A stretch of DNA of 64,000 nt from Phlebopus portentosus. Taxonomy: Eukaryota > Basidiomycota > Agaricomycetes > Boletales > Boletinellaceae. The translations under genes and the position numbers were made by a program. How positions within the stretch are numbered: position 1 is the stretch's first letter; each line of letters opens with the position of its first letter. This document shows positions 38,289 through 48,326 of this stretch, in pieces. The notes beneath the pieces are model-generated. The model ran no database searches and was not told the DNA's origin. It was given only the letters and a program-made list of their open reading frames with translations. The stretch is taken from contig JAYXKI010000003.1 of NCBI GenBank assembly GCA_037892935.1, forward strand, positions 930,001-994,000, read 5' to 3'.

Positions 38289-39270
38289 ATGGCCGCTGCA
38301 GTCGCACCGAGTCCTACTCTCTACATCAACAACCTCAATGACAAAATTAAAAGGGACGAGCTTCGTGCACAGCTATTCGCCCTTTTCTCCACTTACGGGA
38401 GAATAATCGATATCGTCGCCAGAAAGGGCAGCAAAATGAAAGGACAGGCTTTTCTGTCTTTTGCTGATCTTGCAGAAGCAACTTCCGCTATGCGTGCTTG
38501 CGAGGGTATGATATTCTATGACAAGCCTTTGGTCGGTTCTCATATATTTCTGTTCCTCTGGTACTGGCTGACTGCGACTAACAGCATATTCATTACGCCA
38601 AAACGAAATCCTACGCCATTCGTCGAAGAGAAGACCCGGATTTCGTTCCTCCAAATCCTGTCAGTGCACAGACGAGATTACCAAATGGCACGTCAGCGTC
38701 AAATGGTCTGGAGAAGCGGAATAGAGAGGAGGACGAGGAGGAGGACTATCGGCAGCCTAAACGGGAAAAATCGAGCGGAGATGAAGACGGGGAAGAGATG
38801 GAACTCGAGGATGACGAAGAAATACAACAACCTGCGCCAGGTGTGTTCATTTGCCTATTGTTCTGGCTGACAAGTCTAAACCATGAAACTAGCCGTCCCC
38901 CAAGTGCAAGAACAACCATCCGCACGATTGCTATGTATGTCTACTTCGATCACGCGCGTAATTTTTGTTATCTGACTTTGCACAAGGTACAAACTTGCCC
39001 GTGGAAGTTACAGACGACGTTCTTGGAGTACTATTTCAACAGTATGTTTAGTTTTTAGCTGCGGCTTGCTGATTCTGACTTTGCCTTGAAAGATACCAAG
39101 GTTTCATCTCCACGCATGTGGTCCAGGCACCACAACCCAATGCAGCAGGCCAGAAAGTCAAGATGGCTCAGGTCGTATACGATTCTCCGGAGCTTGCATC
39201 CGTCGCGAAGGAAGCACTGAATGGCTTCACTCTCAAAAAGGGTTGGAACATGACCGTTGCGTATATTTAG
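38289..39270 (+). CDS. U1A/U2B''-type snRNP protein (two RRMs)
   Basis: Binds a snRNA stem-loop in the spliceosome. RRM1 begins at once: PTLYINNLNDKIKRDELRAQ (RNP2 is LYINNL), GRIIDIVARKGSKMKGQAFL with RNP1 MKGQAFLSF, and FYDKPLHIHYAKTKSYA across an intron at about 38531-38583. A charged linker (EEDEEEDYRQPKREKSSGDE) leads to RRM2: RLLCTNLPVEVTDDVLGVLF, GQKVKMAQVVYDSPELASVA, NGFTLKKGWNMTVAYI. This is the SNRPA/SNRPB2 architecture; a single fungal gene often serves both roles. The ATG at 38289 is chosen because it sits just before RRM1; upstream in-frame codons back to 38220 lack an ATG. Confidence 0.92.
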
Positions 39271-39409
39271 CGTCTCCGCGTCGGACATGATTTCGCCTCT
39301 ATCCCTTCTTCCTCTTGCTTTGTATTTTTGGCACTACTGCAATATTGATATTCCTCTTCGCACTCAGACACGGCAGGCAACAGATATTACTTTCGTGTGA
39401 AGAGGGTTT

Positions 39410-41827
39410 CTACAGTTTAGAGGGAGGTAGCGCCCTATCGACGTAACGAACATGATCTGGAGTTAACTGATCAAGACTGGTAACTCCGAGCAACCGCATG
39501 CTGGTCTCGATCTCTTCACGCATAACTTCATAGGCGTCAGCACGAAGAACATCATGGGCCTAAGAAACTCACTCTGAACAACTCGTCTTACTCCTGCCTC
39601 TCCCCATGCTCCGTTCGCATATAAGAAGGCCCTACCCATCCCAACACCTCGAGCGCCGAGACATAGTGCCTTGAGAACGTCGGTTCCACGCGTGACGCCG
39701 CCATCGATGTACACCTCTTTCTTCTTGATTAGATCTGGTCGTCGCTGATGTAGTTCGTAGAGAACTGTCATGGGTGCTGGTGCACTGGAATTCGGTCAAA
39801 GTTCATTTCAGTGGCGAGAAGTTCGAGCTACTTACAAGTCAAGACTCCGCCCTCCGTGATTGGAGATAATAATCCCTTGGACACCGTATTCAAATGCTTT
39901 CTCCGCATCCTGAAAAGAAGGATCAGGTCTCTGGACATTAAACAAATACAAAACGAGCTCACCTCGACGCACTGGATGCCCTTGATGATAAGAGGCAACT
40001 TCGTTAAACTTTGTATCCATGGTATATCATCCCCTAATTCGATAGTTAAAACAAGACATACGCGTTTGTGCGAGCGGCTTTACGAACAGGTGATGTCTGG
40101 ATCTTGGTAGCCACTTATGGCCTATGATCACCATCATTCAAGGTATCACGGCCTGAAGTTATGAAAATGACCTACATGTGCAACGCCGAGTCCCTTGTTT
40201 TTATCTGCTGTGCTATTAGCAGGCCCCTGTTCATAGCAAAGTCTGTTGATTGTACTGAATCAAAGGTGCTAACGTACCGAGAAATTGCCTTTCGCCCGTT
40301 GATCAAGCTCGCGTTTTCCGGCGACGGCGGCATCGACTGTCAGGAGGATGGCATTGAACCCTTCCTTCTCGACCCGCTTGATGAGGGCTGCAGATGCCGC
40401 ACGATCCTTGTTTAGGTATATCTTTAAGAAGACGTTAGACGTGCTGGTGAGGTCAAAAAATTTTCGAAACGGGAACTATTTACCTGGAAGAATAAAGGCT
40501 GGTCGGCACGTTTCCTAGCCGAGATGACCTCGTCAATCGAACAGCTCGCATTTATCGATAGCTATATTTTCTCAGGTTAGTTGAATGCACCATTTACTAC
40601 GAAGAAGTATGTATATACACCCATCGCAATTTGCTCATCAGCAGCTGCGCGAACGAGGTTCATCTCTCCCTCCGGGTGTCCAAGGCGAGCCAATGCAGCG
40701 GGACAAATGAAGACTGGTATTGAGCACGGATAGCCAAGTATAGATGCCTTCGTTGAGACGTGCGAGACTTTGTTCATACTAGCTATGCCTTGGTGAAACG
40801 TTCGTTTAAAAGTCGCGAGTAAACCTACACTCGGGGCTTAAACCAGAACCTCTTGAATGCAGCCGTGTTCTCGTCGAATGCTAGCGAGCTGCGTATGAAT
40901 CCCTATAGTCCAACGACCCCACACCACTAAAGACACGCACAGTAATTATCATCTCCGGCAGAGCGATAGTATGCCCAAGCTGTCGATGTCAATACTTGTT
41001 CAGCAAATTTCTGAAAAAAGAATGTATAAGTATTTCGTCTTTGTACAAACCTAGTCAGAACAGGTAGATACGTACGGCAATGTCATTAATATTCAGAGCA
41101 GCTTCTGGCGGAGGCAAGTTAGCGCGCGCTTTAGCTATCCGCTTCTCTTCCTCTGTTTGCTCTGCTGCTTCTCTCGGAAGCGTTGCCGGATCTACAGGGC
41201 CGAGATGCGCCTCGGGAGGCAGCATGCTCAGAGTCCCCGGAGGATGAATAGGAACAAAAGCTTTCCTTGTGTTGAATTGCGTTCATGAAGATTTCATGAG
41301 AGCGAGAAAGAATATTGCCAGACGCACGTTGCATCTTTTCCAGCATTCTTCAGAAGAACAGCAGTTCCGCCAGGATGAGTGTCCAGAATACTCGTAGCGT
41401 CGTAGACTTGTCCGTTTATCACCACCCAGCAGCTTTCGCGCGTATTGTGTTTCTGCACTTCCGAGAAAGGGATCTGCCTCGGGGCATTTGGACTGTATTC
41501 CGACGACCCATCTTCCAGAGAATCGAGTTTGGCTGGTTTAAAAGTACGCAAAGCTACCTTATGTCGATTTTGTCATCAGAATCGACTTGAGGATGAAATG
41601 ATGGCTATGTATGGGCTCACCATTCCGCAAAGTAGTCCAGCCGACGCCGTTGCAAGTGTGACCCAGTTCCGAGTCTGTTGAGAAGGGCTCGACTCGCCAC
41701 GAGGAGACCTTGCGTCGGCTTTATACCCTCTAAAGATGGATGGAAGACCGGTACGAAAACGTGCAAGACGTAGTCCGATTGATCTCGTGGGACCAGATGA
41801 AAGCCGTGACCGAGAAATGAATTGCAT
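39410..41827 (-). CDS. CYB2: L-lactate dehydrogenase (cytochrome b2), mitochondrial
   Basis: Flavocytochrome that oxidises L-lactate to pyruvate in the mitochondrial intermembrane space and passes electrons to cytochrome c. The N-terminus is basic and Ser-rich ([20 protein letters not shown]), then a hydrophobic stretch ([15 protein letters not shown]), as for a bipartite presequence. The cytochrome b5 domain follows: [20 protein letters not shown] and [20 protein letters not shown] with the HPGG heme ligand. Then the FMN domain: [84 protein letters not shown] with the catalytic histidine in SNHGG, and [20 protein letters not shown]. The end is [21 protein letters not shown]. About ten introns. 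Not all splice sites between 40.1 and 41.1 kb were traced. Confidence 0.92.
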
Positions 41828-42070
41828 AGAACTAAGAAAGACCAAGCAGCAAAGAATTCTATGGTCTAAACTTTATGGAGTACTCAAGAAAAATTGAAAA
41901 GAGGAATGAGACGAGATAGAGGTCGTTTTCACCGATTCATCAAGATAGCTTCATAAGTAAGTAGGGGAAAAAAGGGACGAGCGGGGATTTGAAATGGCCG
42001 CAGTTCAAATAAATGAGAGATCTGATGTAAGATTCGTATCGGTTAACGACGGCTTTGATTATTCCAATTA
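41828..42070. other. intergenic region, promoter side of the b2 gene
   Basis: About 240 bp of AT-rich sequence between the b2 start codon and the MITE. No gene seen. Confidence 0.4.
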
Positions 42071-42374
42071 CAGCCGTTTGCATTAGTAATGGCACTCTGG
42101 ACTTTTTTTGAGCGAAGAAAACTTGTTTCGGAAGCAGATGGGAAAATGGACTTCGCCGTAAAAACTCCACATCTGGCATGCCTTCCACCTTTTCTCAGGT
42201 ACTACCCATTTTGTCCCGAGCTCAATTCTCAACCAAATTGCTCAGAAGAAGTTTCTAAATTAATTATTGACCGTCTACTGTCTGTCAAAATTTGAAAGAA
42301 AAGAATTGATTTATAGAATATAATTGAATGTCTTCTAAAACACTTGGGAGTGCCATTACTAATGCAAATGGCTG
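42071..42374. mobile_element. 304-bp MITE with 28-bp terminal inverted repeats and TA target duplication
   Basis: The left end CAGCCGTTTGCATTAGTAAT (42071) and the right end, read on the other strand, match over 28 bp with one mismatch and less well for about 10 bp more. Both ends are flanked by TA (42069-42070 and 42375-42376), the target duplication of Tc1/mariner-type and pogo-type transposons. The interior has no coding frame, so this is a non-autonomous miniature element. It lies between the 3' end of the Dal5-type transporter and the promoter of the b2 gene. Confidence 0.82.
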
Positions 42375-42413
42375 TAAACATTATTCCATCATAGCAAGTT
42401 CAAAGCATAGTTT

Positions 42414-42486
42414 TAATAGATTAGCTATCAGCTCTATACCAGGTATCAAAGCTAATAGATTAGCTATCAGCTCTATACCAGGTATC
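42414..42486. repeat. tandem duplication, 34-bp unit with 39-bp period
   Basis: Two identical 34-bp copies (42414-42447 and 42453-42486) separated by 5 bp. The right copy contains the last codons and stop of the Dal5-type transporter (RYLV-stop on the minus strand), so the left copy is a duplicate of the gene's 3' end placed just downstream. Confidence 0.88.
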
Positions 42487-44371
42487 TGAAGCCTTTCGTC
42501 TGACCCTTCTCTTCTTCCTCATTGTCCAGTTGCTTGTTAAGTCTCTGAAGGTGTGACCGGAAGATAAAGCACATCACAATACTCAATCCGCTTGTCGCAA
42601 TGCAGATGGCATAGGAATTACGGTACGTCATGCCCCAGCTCGTTGGCCAAATGTACGACCCGGCGATATTACCGAGCTGTGAGAACGCATTGATGAATGC
42701 AATAGCGACGGCTCGCTTGGCCGGAGGACGAGGGATTGAGTTGCTGATCCAGGCATAAAAAACGATGAAGCCGCAATACGAAGAAGCCATAAGGAATCTA
42801 CGAAGATATCAGTGGCGTAATTGATCGAGTAAGTTTCAAGACGCACAATGAGATATAACGGGCTGCAATATTCATCGTGGAAATAGCTATGACGAATCCG
42901 ACTATTCCTACGAGCAGCGGGCAGACGATATGCCAGAATCGTTCTTGGGTGGCATCGGAATGTCTAAGCAAGCACAATCAGAAACAAAGACAGAAGCTAT
43001 AGAGATGAGATATTACCTAGTTACAATAAAGGCACTGATTGTGGCGACGACCCATGGAGGTGCGCAGAGTAAAAGCGTAATGGTGTTACTGAACCCCATC
43101 GTCTGACTGAGTGTTGGAAAGAAGGCATTGAAGCTGAGCGAGACGACCATAGAAGTCAACGCAAGTGCTAGCCACCAGACTTTCCAGTCTGAAAATGCCA
43201 TAGCGAGGCCTTCACCATGCGTCATCTTAGAGCCTTCATCGTTATCACCAACGCCGACATCTTCCTCGAGACGCTTTTCTGCAAGTCGATGTTCGAGTGG
43301 TGATAGCCACCTTGACGTCGCAGGGAAATCCGGCAGAATGAATATTGAGACGAGAGCGAAAAAGACCGTCAAGCCTCCTTCAATGTAGAAGAGCCATCTA
43401 GCCCAGAGTCAGTACTCTGGTTGAATGTGTTGGCTATCTAGATCTTACCTCCATGCAGCTTTCCCTCCGACACCTTCCATGCCGTCCAAGATGCCAGAAG
43501 CAATCAGGGTACCGAATCCATTAGAAATCAAAGAGCCGCAATACAGCAATGCGGTTCTTAGGCCGAGTTCGTTCCGCTTGTACCATTTGGAGAGAAGAAA
43601 GAGTGCACCAGGGAAGAAAGCGGCTTCAACGAAGCCGAGGAAGAAACGAGTCATCAGAGCACCAACAAAACTGAATACAGAAGCGTTAGATGTGGCACAA
43701 TGAGAAAAATGTCAAATCACATACTTTGTCGTAATACCAGTTAATATGGATATAGTTCCCCAAATTGTCATGCACGCTGGAAGATATAGCGATGGCTTGC
43801 CAATGTAGTTCAAAAACATGTTTCTAGAGAAACGTGAAGCTCGAGAAAGAAGACGAAGTAAAGTAATCGGAACTCACGAAGGAACCTGCATGATGATATA
43901 TCCAACATAGCTGCATCCCGGCGTTCAGCACGACCACGCAGAGCCGAAAGGCAATGGGAAGTGCTCACAGAATCGATAGTAAAGTATTAAATTGCTCCCC
44001 AACCAGGTGCAGGTCGTCCTCAAAACCTCTCAACCTCGCTGCACTGTATAAATCTTTCAGTATCCCTTCAATTTCTTGAAATAAACGGAGCGTACGCCGC
44101 ATTATTTCTGTCAATCTGAGATAACGAGAAGACTGAGCAATGCGCGAAACGTAGGTGTTGGGCGACTGCTTACATAGTTTAGAATATAAATGATAATCAA
44201 GATGGACATTCGCATATCAAGCTTGCGGAGGAGCTTGCGCTCCAAACGCTTTCTGGCCTCGGTGCCGCCAAACTCCGCATCGGGGTCATCGTCAACGGTT
44301 TGCGGATTGGATGGGCCGTCTTCGACATCCTCCAGCGTCTTTTCGTCGCGTTTGGTAGATCCGACCAACAT
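42473..44371 (-). CDS. MFS transporter, anion:cation symporter (Dal5/Tna1) type
   Basis: Twelve-span plasma-membrane transporter, probably for an organic anion such as allantoate, nicotinate or a related vitamin. The acidic cytosolic N-terminus (MLVGSTKRDEKTLEDVED) precedes KLLRKLDMRMSILIIIYILN. Then come QVPSNMFLNYIGKPSLYLPA, RFFLGFVEAAFFPGALFLLS KWYKRNE (the ACS-family signature), GGLTVFFALVSIFILPDFPA TSRWLS, a charged loop, and WWLALALTSMVVSLSFNAFF. The C-terminal half contains FIVFYAWISNSIPRPPAKRA, INAFSQLGNIAGSYIWP and IATSGLSIVMCFIFR, ending GFRYLV. About eight introns. All expected family segments are present. The substrate cannot be told from sequence. The stop codon lies inside a short tandem duplication. 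Confidence 0.87.
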
Positions 44372-44942
44372 TGTCAGTGCTAGTTGGGGAAGATACGGGT
44401 GTAAGTAATTTCACCTCTGGGAATGCCTCATCGTTTATAAGCCTGTATCCGGAAGAATTACGGGGCATTGGGAGAGTATCTGTTCCCATGATTGTTCGGT
44501 AACTCTGTGATACTTGTGCCCGAACGCGCGAACAATTGTTGTTCCGGAAAAGTGGGGTGAATCGACCTCGTGAGGTCGTGAGGGGTATCAGCGCTTGTAT
44601 GTCGTTTGCGGAGAAAGCATCCGGCCACCGAGTCACGGACATCGCTATCAGATCGATCTTCTCCAATAGATTCGAAGTATAAATCGGATTGAAATTTGTT
44701 TCTGGGCCGAAACGGCTTACCGCGACTAAAATCTGTATTCCATCTTGCAATAATATACGCTCGGTATTTGTATTCAGATATCTCAGACGGACATGGCTTA
44801 AGTGGAGAAATCAACGAAGCGATCGGCGGATTTATTTACAGTAATAACTAACTACTTTGGATCGGCACCGGTACTGACTTTTACCCATAATAATACCGTG
44901 ACCACGACCTCCACGACCGCGACCTTGCCTAGTACTGTACTA
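44372..44942. other. intergenic region between divergent genes
   Basis: About 0.57 kb between the Dal5-type transporter (minus) and an unknown gene (plus). Open frames exist on the minus strand (44292-44750, 44458-44814) but none begins a recognisable protein. Probably holds both promoters. Confidence 0.4.
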
Positions 44943-45645
44943 ATGACTGACTTGACCATCCTTGCTCCCCAGTCGCTCGTTCCTGTCCCGCTCACATCGC
45001 CTTCTTCTGGTGTCTCTGAGAGTCACCCAAGTCGCGCCGGTCGTGGTCCCAATTCCAATCAGCCAGCCTCTTCCTCAGCAGGGTCTCGCTTTTCACATGG
45101 TCAACAACACGATCCGTCTCTTCTCTCGCCTCCTCTCAATACGTTTCGTGCTCCTCGTAAACCACGTTGTGATCAGGTAATCGAAGAGCGACGACTACCG
45201 CCCCAGGAAGCGACCGAGGACGAAGAGAACGCGACTGACGCAATCGAAGAGGACCAGGATCCTGATCATACCCATAGTCATTCCTATACCACATCGTTCC
45301 GGCCTTTCACATACCACTCGACACCAAGATTGATACCGATACAGTCACATTCTCAGACCGGAGTCCGTCCTCCAGCGCCTCCTTTATGTGAGTTAAACAA
45401 ACGTGTCTGCTATTCTTATTCGGCTGAACGCATTTCAAGTTCGTCCAAAGACTTTCTGGCGCCATACTCGTCGTTCTGCCGTAACGGCGCCTTCATATTC
45501 GCCATCATCGTATATTGTTCGACGGTCAACGTTTATTGCTGCAGGACTCTCATTAGACACCCCTCACGCCGACTTGTCTGCGCTTAGTGTCGAGCTTCGG
45601 ACTGGAACCATCAGTCTTGTGCCCAGCACGGCGCTTCCCTTATAG
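44943..45645 (+). CDS. uncharacterised fungal protein, disordered with a conserved C-terminus
   Basis: I do not recognise the family. Exon 1 (from 44943, MTDLTILAPQSLVPVPLTSP) is rich in Ser, Pro, His and acidic residues and is probably disordered. An intron at about 45388-45439 (donor GTGAGT, acceptor CAAG) joins it to a second exon reading FRPKTFWRHTRRSAVTAPSY, then RRSTFIAAGLSLDTPHADLS, ending LVPSTALPL. The second exon has the texture of a conserved motif. The unspliced frame continues to 45587 but with poor composition. The frame is open upstream to 44802 without an ATG. No signal peptide or membrane segment is visible. Same direction as the following membrane protein gene, 66 bp away. 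Confidence 0.5.
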
Positions 45646-45711
45646 CGAGCTCTATATTCGCGGGTATTTTAAAAGACGTATTTCTATCAATTGATTTTTG
45701 TGGGATTCGGC

Positions 45712-47870
45712 ATGCTTCGTGTTATTGGGCTCTTCTATCTTCTCGGCATATTTTCTCTTGTGTCAGCATCCAACTCACGTCCTCAACAGAATGTTATGAG
45801 TCGTCACGAAAGACGTCAAGTTCAGACGACGTCGCTTCTTATTGTGCCCTTTCCTACTGCATCGACCTCAAGCTTCAATTATTGGTGGCCCTTTCCCCCT
45901 GCAACGATCTCAGCATCCATTCCGACTGTTACGGAAGTGGACACCGACGAGGATGATACGTCGGAAGTTGCGGAAACAACAAGCAACGGGTCACTCCTTG
46001 AGAACTCTACAGTGTCATCATCCGGTGTGGCTTCCACTTCTAAGTCACCTTCAGAGACAACTTTGTCTCAGAGCGACTGGACTTCGACTACTGCACTTAT
46101 CACGATCACTGCTCTCCCTCCGCTAACTTCGCCTTTGAAGCATTCTCATAGAATCTCAGCGTATCGTCAACCGGTGAATCCTGTTATGTTCGCTCCGTTA
46201 CTTGGCGTTTTGGGCTTGGGGATCGGACTCGTGTCTGGATGGTACATATATGGCTACTGGAAACGAAGGCAGGATGTGCGAAGAGAGGTTCGCCTCGCTG
46301 GTTCTAGATATCAGGGAATCAATGCTTCTGATGTTGATGACGATGAGAAGGACACGGCGAAGTACGACCATGGAGAAATCGAAGATGCGGTTTACAAAGA
46401 ATTACTCTTGGACCAGCCGTTCTTGCGTAAGGACGATGATTACACGCCCGGAGCCATTTCATTACGTAGGCCTGGACGACATCAAACTGAGTCCTCCTGG
46501 CCTCATATCAGTGTCTCCATGCCACATCGTTCTCCTTTGCTTGCTGGACTTTTAGGCGGCCATACGGAACTTGGAACGGAGCCTGGTATCAAAGGCGCCA
46601 ATGAAATTCAGGATGGTCAAAAGGGACAAATTGCTGCAAACATCCTATCGCCAAATGCACCGATGGTCTTCAGTTCCGTAGCATCGTCTGATGAAGATGA
46701 TGACTACGAGGATGCGCGTCGATTGACTAATAGGCGCGGAAGTTTGCATCTCAAATCTATTCGCAGACGGCTTGCAGAGAAGCTACGCCTGCAGTTCAAT
46801 CCCGGACATAGTTTTATACGGCAAAAGTCAAGAAAACAGAGAAAGACGCGTGGAACAACTCCGGAGCTCGAGCAAGGCGTCTTGCTCCAAGATAGTTCTC
46901 TAATTGTGGATAGTCCTATAAATTCGGAAAAGAATCCTCTTAGACAGGTCAAGACAAGGCCTGCAAACTCGGTTTTGGGTCATGGACGTGCAATTTCTGA
47001 CTTCTCAGTTTTACCGGATAGCATTCAGACGCCCCCGAGAGTATACGCATTAAAGGATCCAGGCGTTTGCAGCCCGGTCAGTCATACCTCGCAGATCAGC
47101 CAAACTTACAGTACACCGCTCAAATCTGCAAATGACTCTGGAATTGACGACGAATACACGCCTTTACCGGAGCGGAGAGTAAGATCAGGTCGTAAATTAG
47201 TGTCGGTGCACAGCACCAGGAGGCGAGCCGAGATCGTAGATGATTCAGACGGGCCTCCTAAGTTGATTCTTCCAGAAAATGCGAATCGACGAGTTCTTCC
47301 GACGAGTCCGCCATTATTGAGCTCGCCTGAACTAGAATCGGCGTTGTTCTTCAATTCGAGTAGTACTCCATCAGGGAAGTTCCAAGAAGTACCACGTCCC
47401 TTACCGCTCGAGCAGGCAGAGCACCACACATTGTCTCGTCGCGATCCAGATCGTCCCCTGCGGGGATCCCTTCGCGAGGAGCTCCTCTAGGCCCTCGGCA
47501 GTCTAAAAGCTCGGTTTCTAAGTACTCTCCTGCAAGTGGCATAGGTATATTTGCGATGGATATGCAGCCTCCGAAGACGGTTATGACACCTGCGCCTCTT
47601 CGACGCAGCACTGCGCGCGCTTCTTCCTGTTCACCGAGGAAGCGTGGTCACGGCTCTGGATGCACGAAACTTGGCCGTGAGCGATCCAGTACGATACCTT
47701 CAGTACCCATGTCACCAAGGGAAAGGCACGAAGCGAGACAAACGGCCTTGCACAAAGTGGATGCGATCGTCGAGCGAAGTTGGAGCGCACGTCTCCTAAT
47801 GTGTGATCGGGCTCTTCCTACTCCGGCAATGTCTGGAGCATTTACGGATCGAAGCACTCTTGGTGGTTGA
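45712..47870 (+). CDS. single-span membrane protein with Ser/Thr-rich ectodomain and long cytoplasmic tail
   Basis: The family is not recognised. The layout is clear: signal peptide (MLRVIGLFYLLGIFSLVSAS), a Ser/Thr-rich outer region of about 140 residues, and one membrane segment near residue 160 (FAPLLGVLGLGIGLVSGWYI) followed by basic YWKRRQDVRREVR. Then a cytoplasmic tail of more than 400 residues, charged and Ser/Pro-rich, with acidic patches (SSDEDDDYEDA). This resembles fungal cell-surface sensor-like or mucin-like proteins. The first long exon stays open to 47490. A phase-0 intron at 47389-47501 (GT...CAG) would instead join to a frame ending at 47870 (SKSSVSKYSPASGIGIF ... GAFTDRSTLGG), whose composition matches the tail; I prefer that model. 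Without it the protein ends SLREELL at 47490. Confidence 0.6.
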
Positions 47871-48326
47871 CGAGTGCTTTTCACAGAATAACAATAAATT
47901 TCTAATTCATTCGTATCGCGAACGCAGTCGTTTCAAACCTTACATCGTAGACTGTGTATTATTTATGTGTTTATCTTTTTTTTCTATTCCACTTCATTTT
48001 AACAGTCTTACCCCTTTTGGACTGTCTTAGTGATCGGCGTCGATTTACTTCACAATTAATTTTCCATCTTTCACTTCACTTCCAATTCAATCGAGGCGCG
48101 CCCTTGTTCCGAGTCAGATCTTGCGAGCTGGCACAGAATCGAGGTCAAAGCGAGTAGTTGTGGCCTGCAAGAATGCAACTATCATGGCGGCTCGTCCCGT
48201 GCACATGCCTTTAACTTCTGTTTGGAGTCTTCGCCACCACTGGCGCTTTATCTAAGTCAGTTCCGTCGCAAGAGCCACTTCGTTTGTCGCCCTTCTTCCT
48301 CAGCCAGATACTTGTCGGACGTTGAG
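47871..48326. other. intergenic region
   Basis: About 0.45 kb between two plus-strand genes, T-rich at 47940-48010. An in-frame open stretch upstream of the MYND gene start (from 48222) is probably its leader. No gene seen. Confidence 0.4.
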
